Positions 55,052 to 64,000 of a stretch of 64,000 nt of DNA are shown here, piece by piece. Positions within the stretch are counted from its first letter, which is position 1, and every line of letters begins with the position of its first letter. Below the pieces are notes generated by a model. That model made no database searches and had not been told where the DNA came from. It saw nothing but the letters and a program-made list of their open reading frames with translations. A program made the position numbers and the translations under genes. The stretch covers positions 6,486,476 through 6,550,475 of the forward strand of contig JABAKD010000001.1 of NCBI GenBank assembly GCA_012845835.1. Reading direction: 5' to 3'. Origin of the DNA: Undaria pinnatifida. Taxonomy: Eukaryota > Sar > Phaeophyceae > Laminariales > Alariaceae.

Positions 55052-55111
55052 ATGAGTATCGATCCTCAAATTATCGAACTCACAACCGACGTATTTCGAT
55101 TAGTTGTGTAA
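55052..55111 (+). CDS. Short conserved start module, 19 codons (MSIDP type)
   Basis: ATG then SIDPQIIELTTDVFRLVV and TAA, the same length as the frame at 1324 and matching it at 10 of 19 positions by eye. The leader cacgcagcttgcaaag is shared as well. Flanking sequence beyond the module is otherwise not similar to the 1.3 kb copy, which makes retention of the frame more notable. Confidence 0.3.
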   Translation: MSIDPQIIELTTDVFRLVV

Positions 55112-55134
55112 ACAAGGCAACAGAGGGCGTCGAC

Positions 55135-55178
55135 CTAACCCAATCCTGACCCTAACCCTAGCTGAGCCCTAACCCTAA
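55135..55178. repeat. Interstitial CCCTAA-like sequence
   Basis: ccctaaccctag and ccctaaccctaa with interruptions, matching the TTAGGG telomere repeat found in many stramenopiles. Only about four units, so it may be chance or a healed break. Confidence 0.5.
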
Positions 55179-55179
55179 T

Positions 55180-55850
55180 ATTTGTCCAACTCGCAGCTGA
55201 CGCATTTAAAACAACTTGACAACATATTAGCCAGGGCAGTTTTCTTGCATAGGTTATTGCCGTACATTCGTCGCCGACGCGTGCTACCAAAAAGGTAAAT
55301 TGTTTTCACCAAATAATCTCACTGGTCGGGCTCTTCCCCTGAAGACCTACCCAACATGGTTTGAATACCATGTGCCATGTATAATGTATGCTTCAATAAC
55401 AGTTTTTGATGGATGAGCCCATGGGATGGTGCATCGGGCCTAGCTTACATTTTTTCTCCAAGCCAGTTGTGGGTGAAGTATAGAGCGCTAACAGGGAGGA
55501 GCCTTCGGAAACGTACGTGCTACCCCTACAACGTAGGACGCATAATGAATCCAAGCCGAATTTTAATGCATGAGCGACCAAAGAAAGAACACCCTAGAAA
55601 TACCAACCAGGCCACACTTCTTGCGTAGGTTTTTGCCGTGCACCCGCTACCCACACCACGCTTGTCGCAAAACTAAGCCGAACGAATAATACTTGTCGGA
55701 CACATAAGGGCTGCCATTCCAATCTACGACATCTATCTAGAACCATGTAACCGTCAAAAACACTTTCCGCAAATGTGGTATCTACGCCAAGGGATTGCTC
55801 ATCGGGTCGCTCGTTCTTTTTTCTCTCAAAATCGGTTTTCGGGCGAGGTA
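55180..55850. other. No supportable gene
   Basis: Contains a diverged fragment of the 26 kb/28 kb dispersed repeat near 55780-55840 ('gggattgctcatcgggtcgctc'). It lies 3' of the large minus-strand frame. Confidence 0.4.
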
Positions 55851-55856
55851 CAGAGG

Positions 55857-58800
55857 TCAGAAAAAAAAGGTGCACCCCAACCGAAGCATGCGCCCGCCTG
55901 CAAAAAACAAAATCCCGCGCTTACCGGCCATATACACTCTCGAAAGCACATCGTCCCCGCGTACCGCCCGTCCTTCCCCCTCCGAGCACCGATATTGACG
56001 GTGAAGACGCTCAGCTCTCCGGATGGCGCGGCGAAGCAAAAAAGCCTTTCTCCGAGCACCGCCCAACGGCAGCGACCTTCGCTGACTTGCGAGAGTGGCG
56101 TTATCCCCCGTCCCGGAACCTTCGAGCCGTGTGGGCATAGCTTCACCTCCGGCCTGCCAATCCCCGTCCCTTGCGTAGATAGAGCCGGAAGTTGTATCGA
56201 TTTTAGCTGCCCACGCCGATCCTGTGAGTGTGGTGGGCGCCACAGACCCTGTGGCCGTAGCGGGTGCTGCAGCGCCCGAGCGCTCAGCAGGACTGCAAGC
56301 AGCATCATCCGCGCTGGCGACTACCCGGCGAACTCTTCTCGCAGTTTCACCAACACCCGCGATGGCTGGATGCGAGACAAGTTGTTGCGAACCACCGGCA
56401 CTGCCAGAATGCGGCAGCTGGTGCTCAACCGGGACATGGATATACGGTGCAGATGCAGGCCGGCGCTCGAACGCAGATTGGGCACCTGCCCCACGCTCGG
56501 GCAGCGTAGCACACCTGCTCATCGTACTCTGGGATAGCGAGGAAGACCTTCCCATTTCAAGCGCGGGCGACAGCACAGCAGACCCGTCCATCATGCTCTG
56601 AGAGAGCGAGGCCTGACTGCACAGCGCAAGCGCGGTCATGATAAAGGCAGAGCGGCTCTCAGCCGTTGGAGCAGGCAACAGCCGACCCCCCGGAAAGGTC
56701 GCGCCGCTTGACCTCGACATTTCGGCGAGACCTTGAAAAGAAGCTGGCTTTTCGGCACTCGCGTCGGCATCCTCTCCCTTGCCTAGCAGTAATGTTGACA
56801 AGGAAACTGGTGCGTTTTCCGTGAGAGAAGTGCTGCCGATGGTCGAGGCGGTGCTTGATCTACCCCCCTCGTGGGGAAAAGAAGGTAAGGCCCTTTTTCC
56901 CGGCAGCGTGCCATCGGCAGCGTGAGTCGTGGGCAGCGAAGCCGTGTGATTAGCTGAGTGGGTGGCGGAAAACGAAGCCGCTGATTGGTCGACAGGCAAA
57001 AATCGCGCCAACCTCGCGTTCCATCCTTCGCGCGGCGAGCCCGTGCTGGGAACGGCTCTCGTCGTCACTGCCTCCTCACCACCGTCACCAACACCAACAC
57101 TAACAACACCATCAACACCCCCAACACCGCCACCGCCACCGCCACCCCCATTGCCACCGCCACCCCCATTGCCATCACTGCCGCCACCACCAACACCAAC
57201 ACCACCAACACCAACACCACCCGTCGCGGGCTGTCGCCCTAAGGCACGGGGGGCATGCGTACTGCCCACCGTAGATGGAGTGATGCTACCGTCGGCTGCG
57301 AGAACGGGTTTATACCTGGGATAAGGATTAAAACCTCTTCTCACCTCCCCTGTCGCTGCTAACCCAACCACTGCCGCCGCATTATCCCTCGAACCCGCCT
57401 CCTCCATCGCAGCTAATCCGGTCACCGCGGCTGCACTGCCTGTGTGACCCATGCCCCAGCTTTCAGGATTGGTCCGTACCGGAGCGGCGGCAACACTCGA
57501 CGACAGATTTTCCCAAAGCTGTCCTCGCGGCGAAGGCGGAATACCCGGGCTACCACTGGAGGTGATCGCCACGGACCCCCCCGCAAACCGACCGGTAACG
57601 CCTGAGCTATTAGCTGGTGGGGGGCTGACGGACACCCTTGCACGCCGACCGTGATACTCGATAGAGGCGTTCATCATACTACCTTTGGGGTAGTCACGCC
57701 TCACGTTCGGAAAGTTTTCCGCGCTCGGATACCCTTGGGTGGAGGCAGTAGATTCCGCGCGGTCTCTTGCCTGGGTAGGTGCAAGAGTTCCCGCGCGGCC
57801 TCTCGCCAGCGTAGCGGTAAGAGCTTCCCCGTGCCCTGTCGATTGCACGTGGGGCGCCGATGGACGGGCCATTCGGGACGACGGTAAACGATAAGGTATC
57901 CACCCGGTTGGGCCCCGAGCAGCCATTACTTTCGCGGCCGCCGCAGTTTCCGTGCTCGCCGGGGAAGACGAAGAGCCCTCTGAGCTTTGGTGCGGTCCTT
58001 CCTCAGTTCGATTCTCCACCGTTCGGCACTCCGTGCTTAAGTGCGGTCCTGGCGGTGTTCGGCCCGCCGATGAGAACGCAGCCCCAGTCGTGCTTTGGTG
58101 CGATCCTTCAGATGTTTGGCCCGCCGGCGACAACGAAGCGCCTGCCGTGCTTTGGCGAGGTCCTTCCGCTCTTTGGCTCGCCGGTGATATCGAAGCCCCC
58201 GCTTTGCTTTGGTGCGGTCCTGCCGCAGAGCTGTTCTCGGCCGTTCGGCCCTCCCTGCCTTCGTGCGTTCCTTGCGATATTCGCCCCGCTGATGAAAACG
58301 CAGCGCCCGCCGTGGTTTGACGCGGTACTTCAGCAGTTCGGATACCCGGTGAGGATGCACCGCACGCCGGGCTTAGGTGCAGCACTTCCGCAGATAGATT
58401 CACCGCGGTTCGGTCCTGCATCCTATGGGTGGGTCCTCGTGACGTTTGGCCCGCCGGTGATAACGAAGTACCCCCCGTGTTTTGGTGTGGCATGTCCGCA
58501 GCTGAGTTCTCCTGTGACAACGAAGCGCCCACCGGGCTTTGGTACGATTCATCCGCGATTCTATTATGCGCCATTCGGCCCGCCGTGCTTTGGAGCGGTG
58601 CTTCCGGTTTTCGGTTCTCCGACAACCGGTTCTCTACAGTACGGTTCTCCGCGGTTCGGGTATCTGCCATTTGGTCCTTCGTCGTGTGTTCGTTGGGTTG
58701 CAACTTTGCTAGCCTAGCAGTGTTTAACGCCGAATCGGTCGCGTTTGGTTCCGCCGGCCGCTCAAACGCAAGAAACACCGAGTTTTCCCGAGCAACGCGC

Positions 58801-60896
58801 GACGGGGGTTCCGCGCCGCAACTGCCATGAGTCACTGGCGTCGGTGTTGCCCCAACCGCCAACGGTAACCTGTGCTGATCGCTGTTTGGCGGCGTTGCTT
58901 CTGCTGTCACTGATACGGTTGTCGGGGCCGGCAAAGTCGAAGAAATCACAATATTGGCTAAGGCCATCGACCGTTGTCGCGTCTCGAGCGGATTCCTCGT
59001 TGAGGGAGCACTCGCATCGCCCGCACAACCTTGAGCAGGAGCCGCACCTCCCGCGCATCCTTCTCTATCGGGGAGGACACGCGACGTGTAAGTCTCGCCC
59101 TGAGAGGGCGCCGCGCCGTGTCCTCGCCTCGCGTTTGACGTTACACCGGCCGCGCAACTTTCTGTGTCGGGTTGGATGCGCGACGTGCTAGCCTCGCCCT
59201 CAGGGGCCGCCCTGCCGTTTCCTGACATAGCATTTGACGTGACACCGGCCGGGACGGTGACATTGTTATCCCGAACTGGGGCGCTTGTCGTGCGCACGTC
59301 CTCGGCGCAAGCTCTGCTATCCCGGATTGCGGCCGTTGTCGTGCGCGCATCCTCGCCGGGCCCTTTGTACATAGCACATACCGGTGCCGTGACAGCTGGT
59401 GCGGCTGGTGGTGGGGTCGGACTCGCGTTCTGGGCACTTGACGGCGAAGTGACGACCGACGCGGCTGGCCGCGGCTCCCCGCCGGGGCCTTCACTAATAG
59501 CAGGCGCCGGCAACGTTCCGGCATGCGCGGCTCCTGGTGGTGGGGTTGGCCTCGCCTTCTGGGCATCTGCCGACAACGTGACGACTGGCGCGGCTGCCGG
59601 CGGGGGGGTCGGGTTCTCCTTCTGGGCACTTGCAGGTAACCCAACGACTGGCACGGCCGGTAGTGGTGGGGTCGACTTCGCATTCAGGGCACCTGAACAC
59701 AAAGTGACGACTGGTGCGGCTGGTGGTGGCGGGGTCTGAGTTGCCTTCGGCGCGTCTGATGAAAACGTGGCGACAGGCGCGGCTGCTGGCGGGGGGGTCG
59801 GGTTCCCCTTCTGGGCACCTGACGGTAATCCAACCACTGGCGCGGCTGGTGGTGGAGGGGTTGACTTCGCATTCTGGGCACCTGGCGACGAGGTGACCAC
59901 TGGCGCGGCTGGTGGTGGGGGGGTCGGCGTTGCCTTCGGCGCACCTGATGACAACGTGGCGTCCGGCGCGGCTGGTGGCGGGGGGGTCGGGTTCGCCTTC
60001 TGGGCACCTGGTGGTAACCCAACGACTGGCGCGGCTGGTGGTGGTGGGGTCAACGCCGCTTTCTGGGCACCTGGCGACGAAGTGACCACTGGCGCGGTTG
60101 TTGGTAGTGGGGTCGGAGTTGCCTTCGGCGCACCTGATGACAACGTGACAACTGGCGCCGCTGGTGGTGGCGGGGTCGGGTTCGCATTCTGGGCACCTGC
60201 CGACAACGTGACGACTGACGCGGCTGGTGGCGGTGGTGATGAATTCGCACTTTGAGCACCTGGCGACGGAGTGACGACCGGCTCGGTTGGTGGTGATGGG
60301 GCCGGGTTCACGTGTTGAGCACCTGACGGCATCCCAGCCACTGGCGCGGCTGGTGGTTGTAGGGTCGGATTCACCTTGTGGGCATCTGGCGGCAATCCAA
60401 CCACTGTTGCGGCTGGTGTTGGTTGGGTCGGGTTCGGTATCCGGGGACCTGACGACGAAGTGACGACAGGCGCAGCTGGCAATCGTGGGGACGAGTTGGC
60501 GTCCTGGGCATCTGACGGCAACCTAGCGACCGGCACGGCTAGTGGTGGTGGGGTCGCCTTCACCTTCTGGGCCTCCGAAAAAACCCTCTGCGGTTCCAAC
60601 GCCTCGCGTTGCGCCACCTGCGAACGAACCCCCGTGTCGGTGCTCCTGCTGCGCTTGCCGGAAAACACGCCATTGGGTGGAGAGGGTGCCTGCAGTCTCC
60701 GCGCGAGCCTCGACTTTAGGGCGACAGCCTCCTGCTCGTCGCGGTTGCGTTTCCTGCCACCCGCAGATGCAGCAGCAGCGTTTTTCTTCGCTTGTAATAT
60801 AAGAGCATTCTGCCCACAACGGTCGCGCGTTTTGCTCCTGGTAGCTACGGCAGCGGCCAGTCTCGCGAGGCTCACCCATCTTGCTGGATTTTCCAC
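55857..60896 (-). CDS. Very large low-complexity protein with 21-residue tandem repeats; not recognised
   Basis: About 1679 codons without a stop. The frame as listed begins at GTG; no suitable ATG is near, so an upstream exon is likely, and a pyrimidine tract with possible AG acceptors lies at 60900-61020. The N-terminus is basic, with a nuclear-signal-like GGRKRNRDE and KSRLARRLQ. Residues about 110-470 hold ~17 copies of a 21-residue unit (consensus PTPPPPAAPVV(T/G)LSSGA.KA) arranged in a partial three-unit higher-order pattern. Then come Ser/Thr/Pro-rich sequence, a second ~19-residue repeat (HQST.GA(S/A)(L/F)S.AG) around 800-930, a Gly/Val run near 1215-1265 and a Ser/Ala-rich C-terminus with a basic ARRKAFLLRRAIRRAERLHR segment. 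Nearly all of it should be disordered. A nuclear, extracellular or scaffold role cannot be decided. Antisense frames over 57-60 kb are shadows of the repeats. Confidence 0.6.
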   Translation of the reverse strand: MENPARWVSLARLAAAVATRSKTRDRCGQNALILQAKKNAAAASAGGRKRNRDEQEAVALKSRLARRLQAPSPPNGVFSGKRSRSTDTGVRSQVAQREALEPQRVFSEAQKVKATPPPLAVPVARLPSDAQDANSSPRLPAAPVVTSSSGPRIPNPTQPTPAATVVGLPPDAHKVNPTLQPPAAPVAGMPSGAQHVNPAPSPPTEPVVTPSPGAQSANSSPPPPAASVVTLSAGAQNANPTPPPPAAPVVTLSSGAPKATPTPLPTTAPVVTSSPGAQKAALTPPPPAAPVVGLPPGAQKANPTPPPPAAPDATLSSGAPKATPTPPPPAAPVVTSSPGAQNAKSTPPPPAAPVVGLPSGAQKGNPTPPPAAAPVATFSSDAPKATQTPPPPAAPVVTLCSGALNAKSTPPLPAVPVVGLPASAQKENPTPPPAAAPVVTLSADAQKARPTPPPGAAHAGTLPAPAISEGPGGEPRPAASVVTSPSSAQNASPTPPPAAPAVTAPVCAMYKGPGEDARTTTAAIRDSRACAEDVRTTSAPVRDNNVTVPAGVTSNAMSGNGRAAPEGEASTSRIQPDTESCAAGVTSNARRGHGAAPSQGETYTSRVLPDREGCAGGAAPAQGCAGDASAPSTRNPLETRQRSMALANIVISSTLPAPTTVSVTAEATPPNSDQHRLPLAVGATPTPVTHGSCGAEPPSRVARENSVFLAFERPAEPNATDSALNTARLAKLQPNEHTTKDQMADTRTAENRTVENRLSENRKPEAPLQSTAGRMAHNRIADESYQSPVGASLSQENSAADMPHQNTGGTSLSPAGQTSRGPTHRMQDRTAVNLSAEVLHLSPACGASSPGIRTAEVPRQTTAGAAFSSAGRISQGTHEGREGRTAENSSAAGPHQSKAGASISPASQRAEGPRQSTAGASLSPAGQTSEGSHQSTTGAAFSSAGRTPPGPHLSTECRTVENRTEEGPHQSSEGSSSSPASTETAAAAKVMAARGPTGWIPYRLPSSRMARPSAPHVQSTGHGEALTATLARGRAGTLAPTQARDRAESTASTQGYPSAENFPNVRRDYPKGSMMNASIEYHGRRARVSVSPPPANSSGVTGRFAGGSVAITSSGSPGIPPSPRGQLWENLSSSVAAAPVRTNPESWGMGHTGSAAAVTGLAAMEEAGSRDNAAAVVGLAATGEVRRGFNPYPRYKPVLAADGSITPSTVGSTHAPRALGRQPATGGVGVGGVGVGGGGSDGNGGGGGNGGGGGGGGVGGVDGVVSVGVGDGGEEAVTTRAVPSTGSPREGWNARLARFLPVDQSAASFSATHSANHTASLPTTHAADGTLPGKRALPSFPHEGGRSSTASTIGSTSLTENAPVSLSTLLLGKGEDADASAEKPASFQGLAEMSRSSGATFPGGRLLPAPTAESRSAFIMTALALCSQASLSQSMMDGSAVLSPALEMGRSSSLSQSTMSRCATLPERGAGAQSAFERRPASAPYIHVPVEHQLPHSGSAGGSQQLVSHPAIAGVGETARRVRRVVASADDAACSPAERSGAAAPATATGSVAPTTLTGSAWAAKIDTTSGSIYARDGDWQAGGEAMPTRLEGSGTGDNATLASQRRSLPLGGARRKAFLLRRAIRRAERLHRQYRCSEGEGRAVRGDDVLSRVYMAGKRGILFFAGGRMLRLGCTFFF

Positions 60897-60944
60897 TGTT
60901 GGGGAGCCCCGGGTTGCAGCAAAGTTAAAGTTTGCAGCGCGAAA

Positions 60945-61025
60945 ATGTCAAGGCCGAAGAAACAGCGCACGGGAGTGGAGGGGGGGGAGGAGGGAGAGAG
61001 GTGGGGTTGGGGTTAGGGGGGGCGT
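60945..61025 (-). other. Polypyrimidine tract upstream of the large frame
   Basis: On the minus strand: ccccccctaaccccaacccc, then acctctctccctcctccccc and ctccactcccgtgcgctg. It could be a core promoter element or the 3' end of an intron before the large exon. Confidence 0.4.
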
Positions 61026-61029
61026 ACTC

Positions 61030-61985
61030 ATGTGGTCCTTGCCTTGACCAATTACCACGCATCCCTATCGAGATGGAGCACCGTTCCTACTCCTACACCT
61101 GCAGCATGTGGACGTTGGGGGGTAGTTTCATATGCATGGCGCCAAACCATAGACTCTCGCATATCCTACCATGCCGGAACGGAAGTCGTCGGGTATGAAG
61201 CAACCAGGGAGATATTGCATGGCCACCGTGGGGGAGGGTAGGAAATGCGGGGGGCACTAGAGGCGCACGTGGGGGTTGGGACTTCAAACTAAGCTTGAGA
61301 TGGGAACATACTGCACACAGGGTGACAGGGAGGAACAGTGCAGAGTGTACAAGCCCGCCTCGATAGCGTAAATCAACAAAACCCTAGTCTGCCAGGGGCT
61401 ACGTAAGAGTTGCATATTCAGACATGCAGCTCTTTATGTGAATCTTATCGCGTTGGACCATAACTTCGCTTGTGTACGGGTGCAAACCAACTTGGCGAAA
61501 CGGCATCAACACTTTTGGGACCCACGTATACCCAAGGGAAAACAAAAAGTGCGGATACTGCACTCCAACTTCCGAGACCCAGACAGGGGGGGGTATCATA
61601 CACAAAACTAAGTGAAAAAACACGCGGGGGAAAGGTATTAGCTATAAAACTATATACCTAGACCTCGCCCCCGTCGGACGTCTCGCTCGGCATATCCTCC
61701 CCCCTCTCAGCCCTTCTCAGCCCGTAATTGCCGAAAAGAAAATTAGTTGCTGGGGAAAAGAACCGTCCCGAAGTTCCTTGCCTTCCTTGCTTTCCCTAGT
61801 CTCATTCTTACTTAGCTGTCATTCTCTCATCTTTACTGCTTGCTCTGATATTTTTATTTTGCTTTTTCAGCAACTTCTTTTTTGTACTTTTACTTTTGAA
61901 GTTGGCCAATTGCTGGCTGTTGGGAGGGAATTGCCGTTGACGGCTGCAAACAATTTGAATTTGAAATTTGCCGGATCGGCAATAA
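61030..61985. other. No firm gene; promoter side of two diverging genes
   Basis: It lies between the large minus-strand gene and the plus-strand exons beginning after 62 kb, so it may hold both promoters. A diverged 28-bp duplication (caatttgaatttgaaatttg / caatttgaagttgaaatttg) sits at 61949-62010. Confidence 0.35.
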
Positions 61986-61989
61986 CAAT

Positions 61990-62231
61990 TTGAAGTTGAA
62001 ATTTGCGAAGCGGACCAAGGCTAGTGCGGGAGGAGGCTCCGCCAACAGCAGTGGGGGTGGTGGAGGTTCAGGATCAGGCGTGTGGAAGCTGGTCGGGCAA
62101 GAACGGGACTCAGCTTCTTCTGGCAACCCTGACTGGCCGTGCCCGAGCAAGGGTTGTGACGGCTTCCTCATCGCACGAAATAGGAAAAACAGGAGTTCCC
62201 AGGACGCTGTCTGCGACACCTGCAGGAGTGA
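61990..62231 (+). CDS. Possible exon with a four-cysteine motif
   Basis: The open frame contains a Gly/Ser-rich stretch and then DWPCPSKGCDGF ... AVCDTC, that is Cys-x4-Cys-x18-Cys-x2-Cys, plausible for a small zinc-binding domain. The DWxCP start recalls RanBP2-type fingers, but the loop is too long. It is in a different frame from the next exon, so either a small intron or a frameshift near 62230-62255 must separate them. The 5' end has no ATG in this frame and is arbitrary. Confidence 0.35.
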
Positions 62232-62235
62232 CGAG

Positions 62236-62385
62236 CCTTCCACGTGCCAAGCTTTTCATGTAACCTTAACAAGAAGCACTGGGGAAGCGGCGACAACCCT
62301 CGTGTGGGTGACTGGTGTGACGCGGACACCTGTGATTCACCTTCGATCGGCGTCCCTAACGAAGGAGCTGAGAGCTTGACGAAAC
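62236..62385 (+). CDS. Exon of the right-edge gene (1st of three phase-matched exons)
   Basis: Frame ...SCNLNKKHWGSGDNPRVGDW, CDADTCDSPS, NEGAESLTK, ending with one leftover base at a perfect GTGAGT donor. The phase fits the next exon (codon C|CG = Pro). The acceptor is uncertain; an in-frame TGA at 62229 sets the leftmost limit. Confidence 0.5.
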
Positions 62386-62623
62386 GTGAGTTTCATTTCT
62401 TCGTGTTGTTGGAATTTGATGTTTGCTGTCAGCTACTATACTACTGATGATGTTGAGAGTTGTGTGCTGCAAGTTGTGCGCAATAGACTACCAGTATGTG
62501 GTTTTGGGTGTTGGTGAACTCAAGCGAATCCTGTTTCCAATAATGATGCACATTGAAATTTACATTGTTTGACCTTGTGTGCCTGTCTGCAACGTCTGCT
62601 ATAGCATGTGTGTGCTACACCAG

Positions 62624-62727
62624 CGTGGTCGAACTACCACACGGTGTGGAAGCTGTGCTTGGGGACGCGTAGCCTGAACAAACTCAAGTTCGCCTTGGTG
62701 GTCACGGAGGGCAGTCCCGTCGTCGGG
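62624..62727 (+). CDS. Exon of the right-edge gene (2nd)
   Basis: CAG acceptor, then two bases and 34 codons (WSNYHTVWKLCLGTRSLNKL, KFALVVTEGSPVVG) to a GTAAGC donor, ending in phase 0. All other frames contain stops. The last ~20 bases recur four times, degenerately, in the following intron. Confidence 0.6.
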
Positions 62728-63300
62728 GTAAGCATGTTGTACTAGTTGTCTACGCAGTTGTGTGCTGTGATTTCTTTTTCATGCATACAAACACACTTTT
62801 GCATGCACGAGTACGTGTACGGGGCAGTCATGTCATCGAGGTATAAGCGGGAATTGTACAAGTACTCAGGTCTACGAGTAGACCTATGCAGTGACGCTGT
62901 GTGATGCGATTTCTTTTTGATACGTACAGCCAAACACACTTCATGTATGTACGACTACGAGTACGGGGCAGTCCCGTCATCGGGGTAAGCGGGGGTTGGA
63001 CAAGTGGTCCATGCAGTGACGCTTTGTGCTGTGATATAAACAACGTTTTGGATGTAAGACTACGACTACGTGGTATCTATACATGTAAGACGCAATGAAA
63101 ACGGGCAAGTCTCATCACGGGGGTCAGCCAGGGTTGTAAAAATGGTCCATGCAGTGATGAATAACACAGCAGCATGATACCTCAGCACCAGTCGCAGTAC
63201 ACACTGGAGGTTGATATATAGCAGTAAACAGAAGCTGAAGTTAACCTGGGTGATGCTGGAGAGCAGTCCCGTGATTGGGGTTAGCGAGTTGTTCATGTAG
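62705..63300 (+). repeat. Tandem array derived from an exon end and splice donor
   Basis: ggcagtcccgtcgtcggg|gtaagc (the real exon end, 62710-62733) is echoed at about 62823, 62967, 63104 and 63260 as '(g/a)gca(a)gtc(c/t/a)(c/t)(g/a)t(c/g)at(c/t)(g/a/.)gggt(a/c/t)agc'. Between echoes, 'tgcagtgacgc..tgtg(c/t)t(g/a)(t/c)gat' and 'acgac/gtacgagtacg' also repeat. Spacing is about 112, 144, 137 and 158 bp. Confidence 0.65.
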
Positions 63301-63778
63301 TGACGCGGTGTACTACTACTGTTACTCATTTTTCATACAACCACATGAACTCTTTGTATTAACGAGTACAAGTAGGGTGCGCAACCTCTTCAGGAATCGC
63401 AGTACACGTCGGTCGTAATAGTGTTGATAGCAGCAGTAATAGAGTAGTACCGAACAATATATACAGCAGGTACTGTCTCTTACCCTTCGTTGTCGGTATT
63501 CCGCCGGTAGGCCTTATATAGCAGTATACCGGGGCTTACGCTTACCAGTTGCGACTGTGAATCCCGTTCGTTCCTGTCCCAGTGGTGGTTTCATAGGTGT
63601 TAGCAACGTTGTGGTACCAGGCAGGGCTTTGCCCATAAACGACCGCCTTCATTACAACAGCAGTGTTAAATTGTACGACTTCCTTTCAAACTTTGGAAAT
63701 CGACGACAGCTACGTGGCCTTACTATTTTGAACATTCACTGAACGCAAGGTATTCCCATCCGTTGTTGTCGTTTGCAG
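63300..63778 (+). other. Remainder of the intron before the last exon
   Basis: No repeat or frame of note apart from short open frames. The pyrimidine-rich end leads to the acceptor at 63778. Confidence 0.5.
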
Positions 63779-63946
63779 AAGCCCTGCGAAGCAGCCGCCG
63801 AGGGCCGCCAAGTCGGCGAGGACATAAACACGAAGTTCACCGGCGACATCAAGGTCGGTGACCTCCTGAAGAAGGCAGGCGACCACTTGCTCGATATACA
63901 TCCCGCATTCCATTCCCACGGTGCCACGAGGGCGTTCGACATCGAG
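63779..63946 (+). CDS. Exon of the right-edge gene (3rd)
   Basis: Exactly 56 codons between a strong acceptor (gttgttgtcgtttgcag) and a GTACGT donor, phase 0 at both ends: KPCEAAAEGRQVGEDINTKF, TGDIKVGDLLKKAGDHLLDI, HPAFHSHGATRAFDIE. It is joined in frame to the second exon. The gene continues beyond the window. A KFT..D..LKK pattern is also present in a possible exon near 20.2 kb (KFTVDQTLKKFD). Product not recognised. Confidence 0.7.
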
Positions 63947-64000
63947 GTACGTTCTACTCTTATCTTGCGTACTATGTGTCACGAGTCGAAACATCCATGT

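Noticed and set aside
57860-60255. Plus-strand frames of up to 285 codons (Phe/Gly/Pro-rich) opposite the large minus-strand frame
   Set aside because: They mirror the 63-bp coding repeats of the other strand. The minus frame is continuous for 5 kb, while these are broken.

Overview
The window looks like nuclear DNA of a photosynthetic stramenopile, most likely brown-alga-like. This rests on spliceosomal introns with GT..AG borders, a first exon whose signal peptide ends at an Ala-Phe junction followed by a transit-peptide-like stretch (the ASAFAP-type plastid targeting known in diatoms and brown algae), Ty1/copia retroelements, and gene-poor DNA packed with tandem and dispersed repeats. The species is inferred, not shown. 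No rRNA gene, intact tRNA gene, prokaryotic operon or CRISPR array is visible.

Layout. 1-4 kb: dispersed repeats and an element with long terminal inverted repeats (about 1965-3320). 4.1-6.0 kb: minus-strand gene for an acidic protein made of two copies of a ~210-residue unit, itself built from short helical-looking repeats; a shorter paralogue with a matching intron 3' end lies at 19.5-20.1 kb. 9.7-10.3 kb and 33.2-33.9 kb: a segmental duplication carrying a plastid-targeting first exon; the 33 kb copy probably splices to an exon at 31.7-31.9 kb. 11.8-13.8 kb and 23.3-24.5 kb: tRNA-related SINE-like repeats with A and B boxes, partly in an ~820-bp tandem array and partly as an inverted pair. 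17.7-21.8 kb: a ~123-bp hairpin satellite and long microsatellites. 35-36.6 kb: local duplications and GC-rich simple repeats.

36.95-41.03 kb: an old, broken copia element. 42.8-45.0 kb: composite repeats and a 663-bp palindrome with a tRNA-like centre. 45.3-45.77 kb: a likely exon, directly beside a very young, internally deleted copia element (45783-50200) whose 506-bp LTRs differ at one base and which is flanked by the 5-bp duplication CACTG. 50.2-55.8 kb: mostly featureless. 55.9-60.9 kb: one 5-kb open frame encoding a disordered Pro/Ala/Ser-rich protein with a 21-residue repeat. 62-64 kb: exons of a plus-strand gene leaving the window, with a tandem array apparently derived from one of its own splice-donor regions.

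No gene could be given a firm function apart from the retroelement polyproteins. The most interesting items are the two-copy repeat protein family, a recurring short start module (MSIDP../MSFDK..) in dispersed repeats, the tRNA-like palindrome, the donor-derived intronic array and a nine-fold 12-bp motif in the young LTR.
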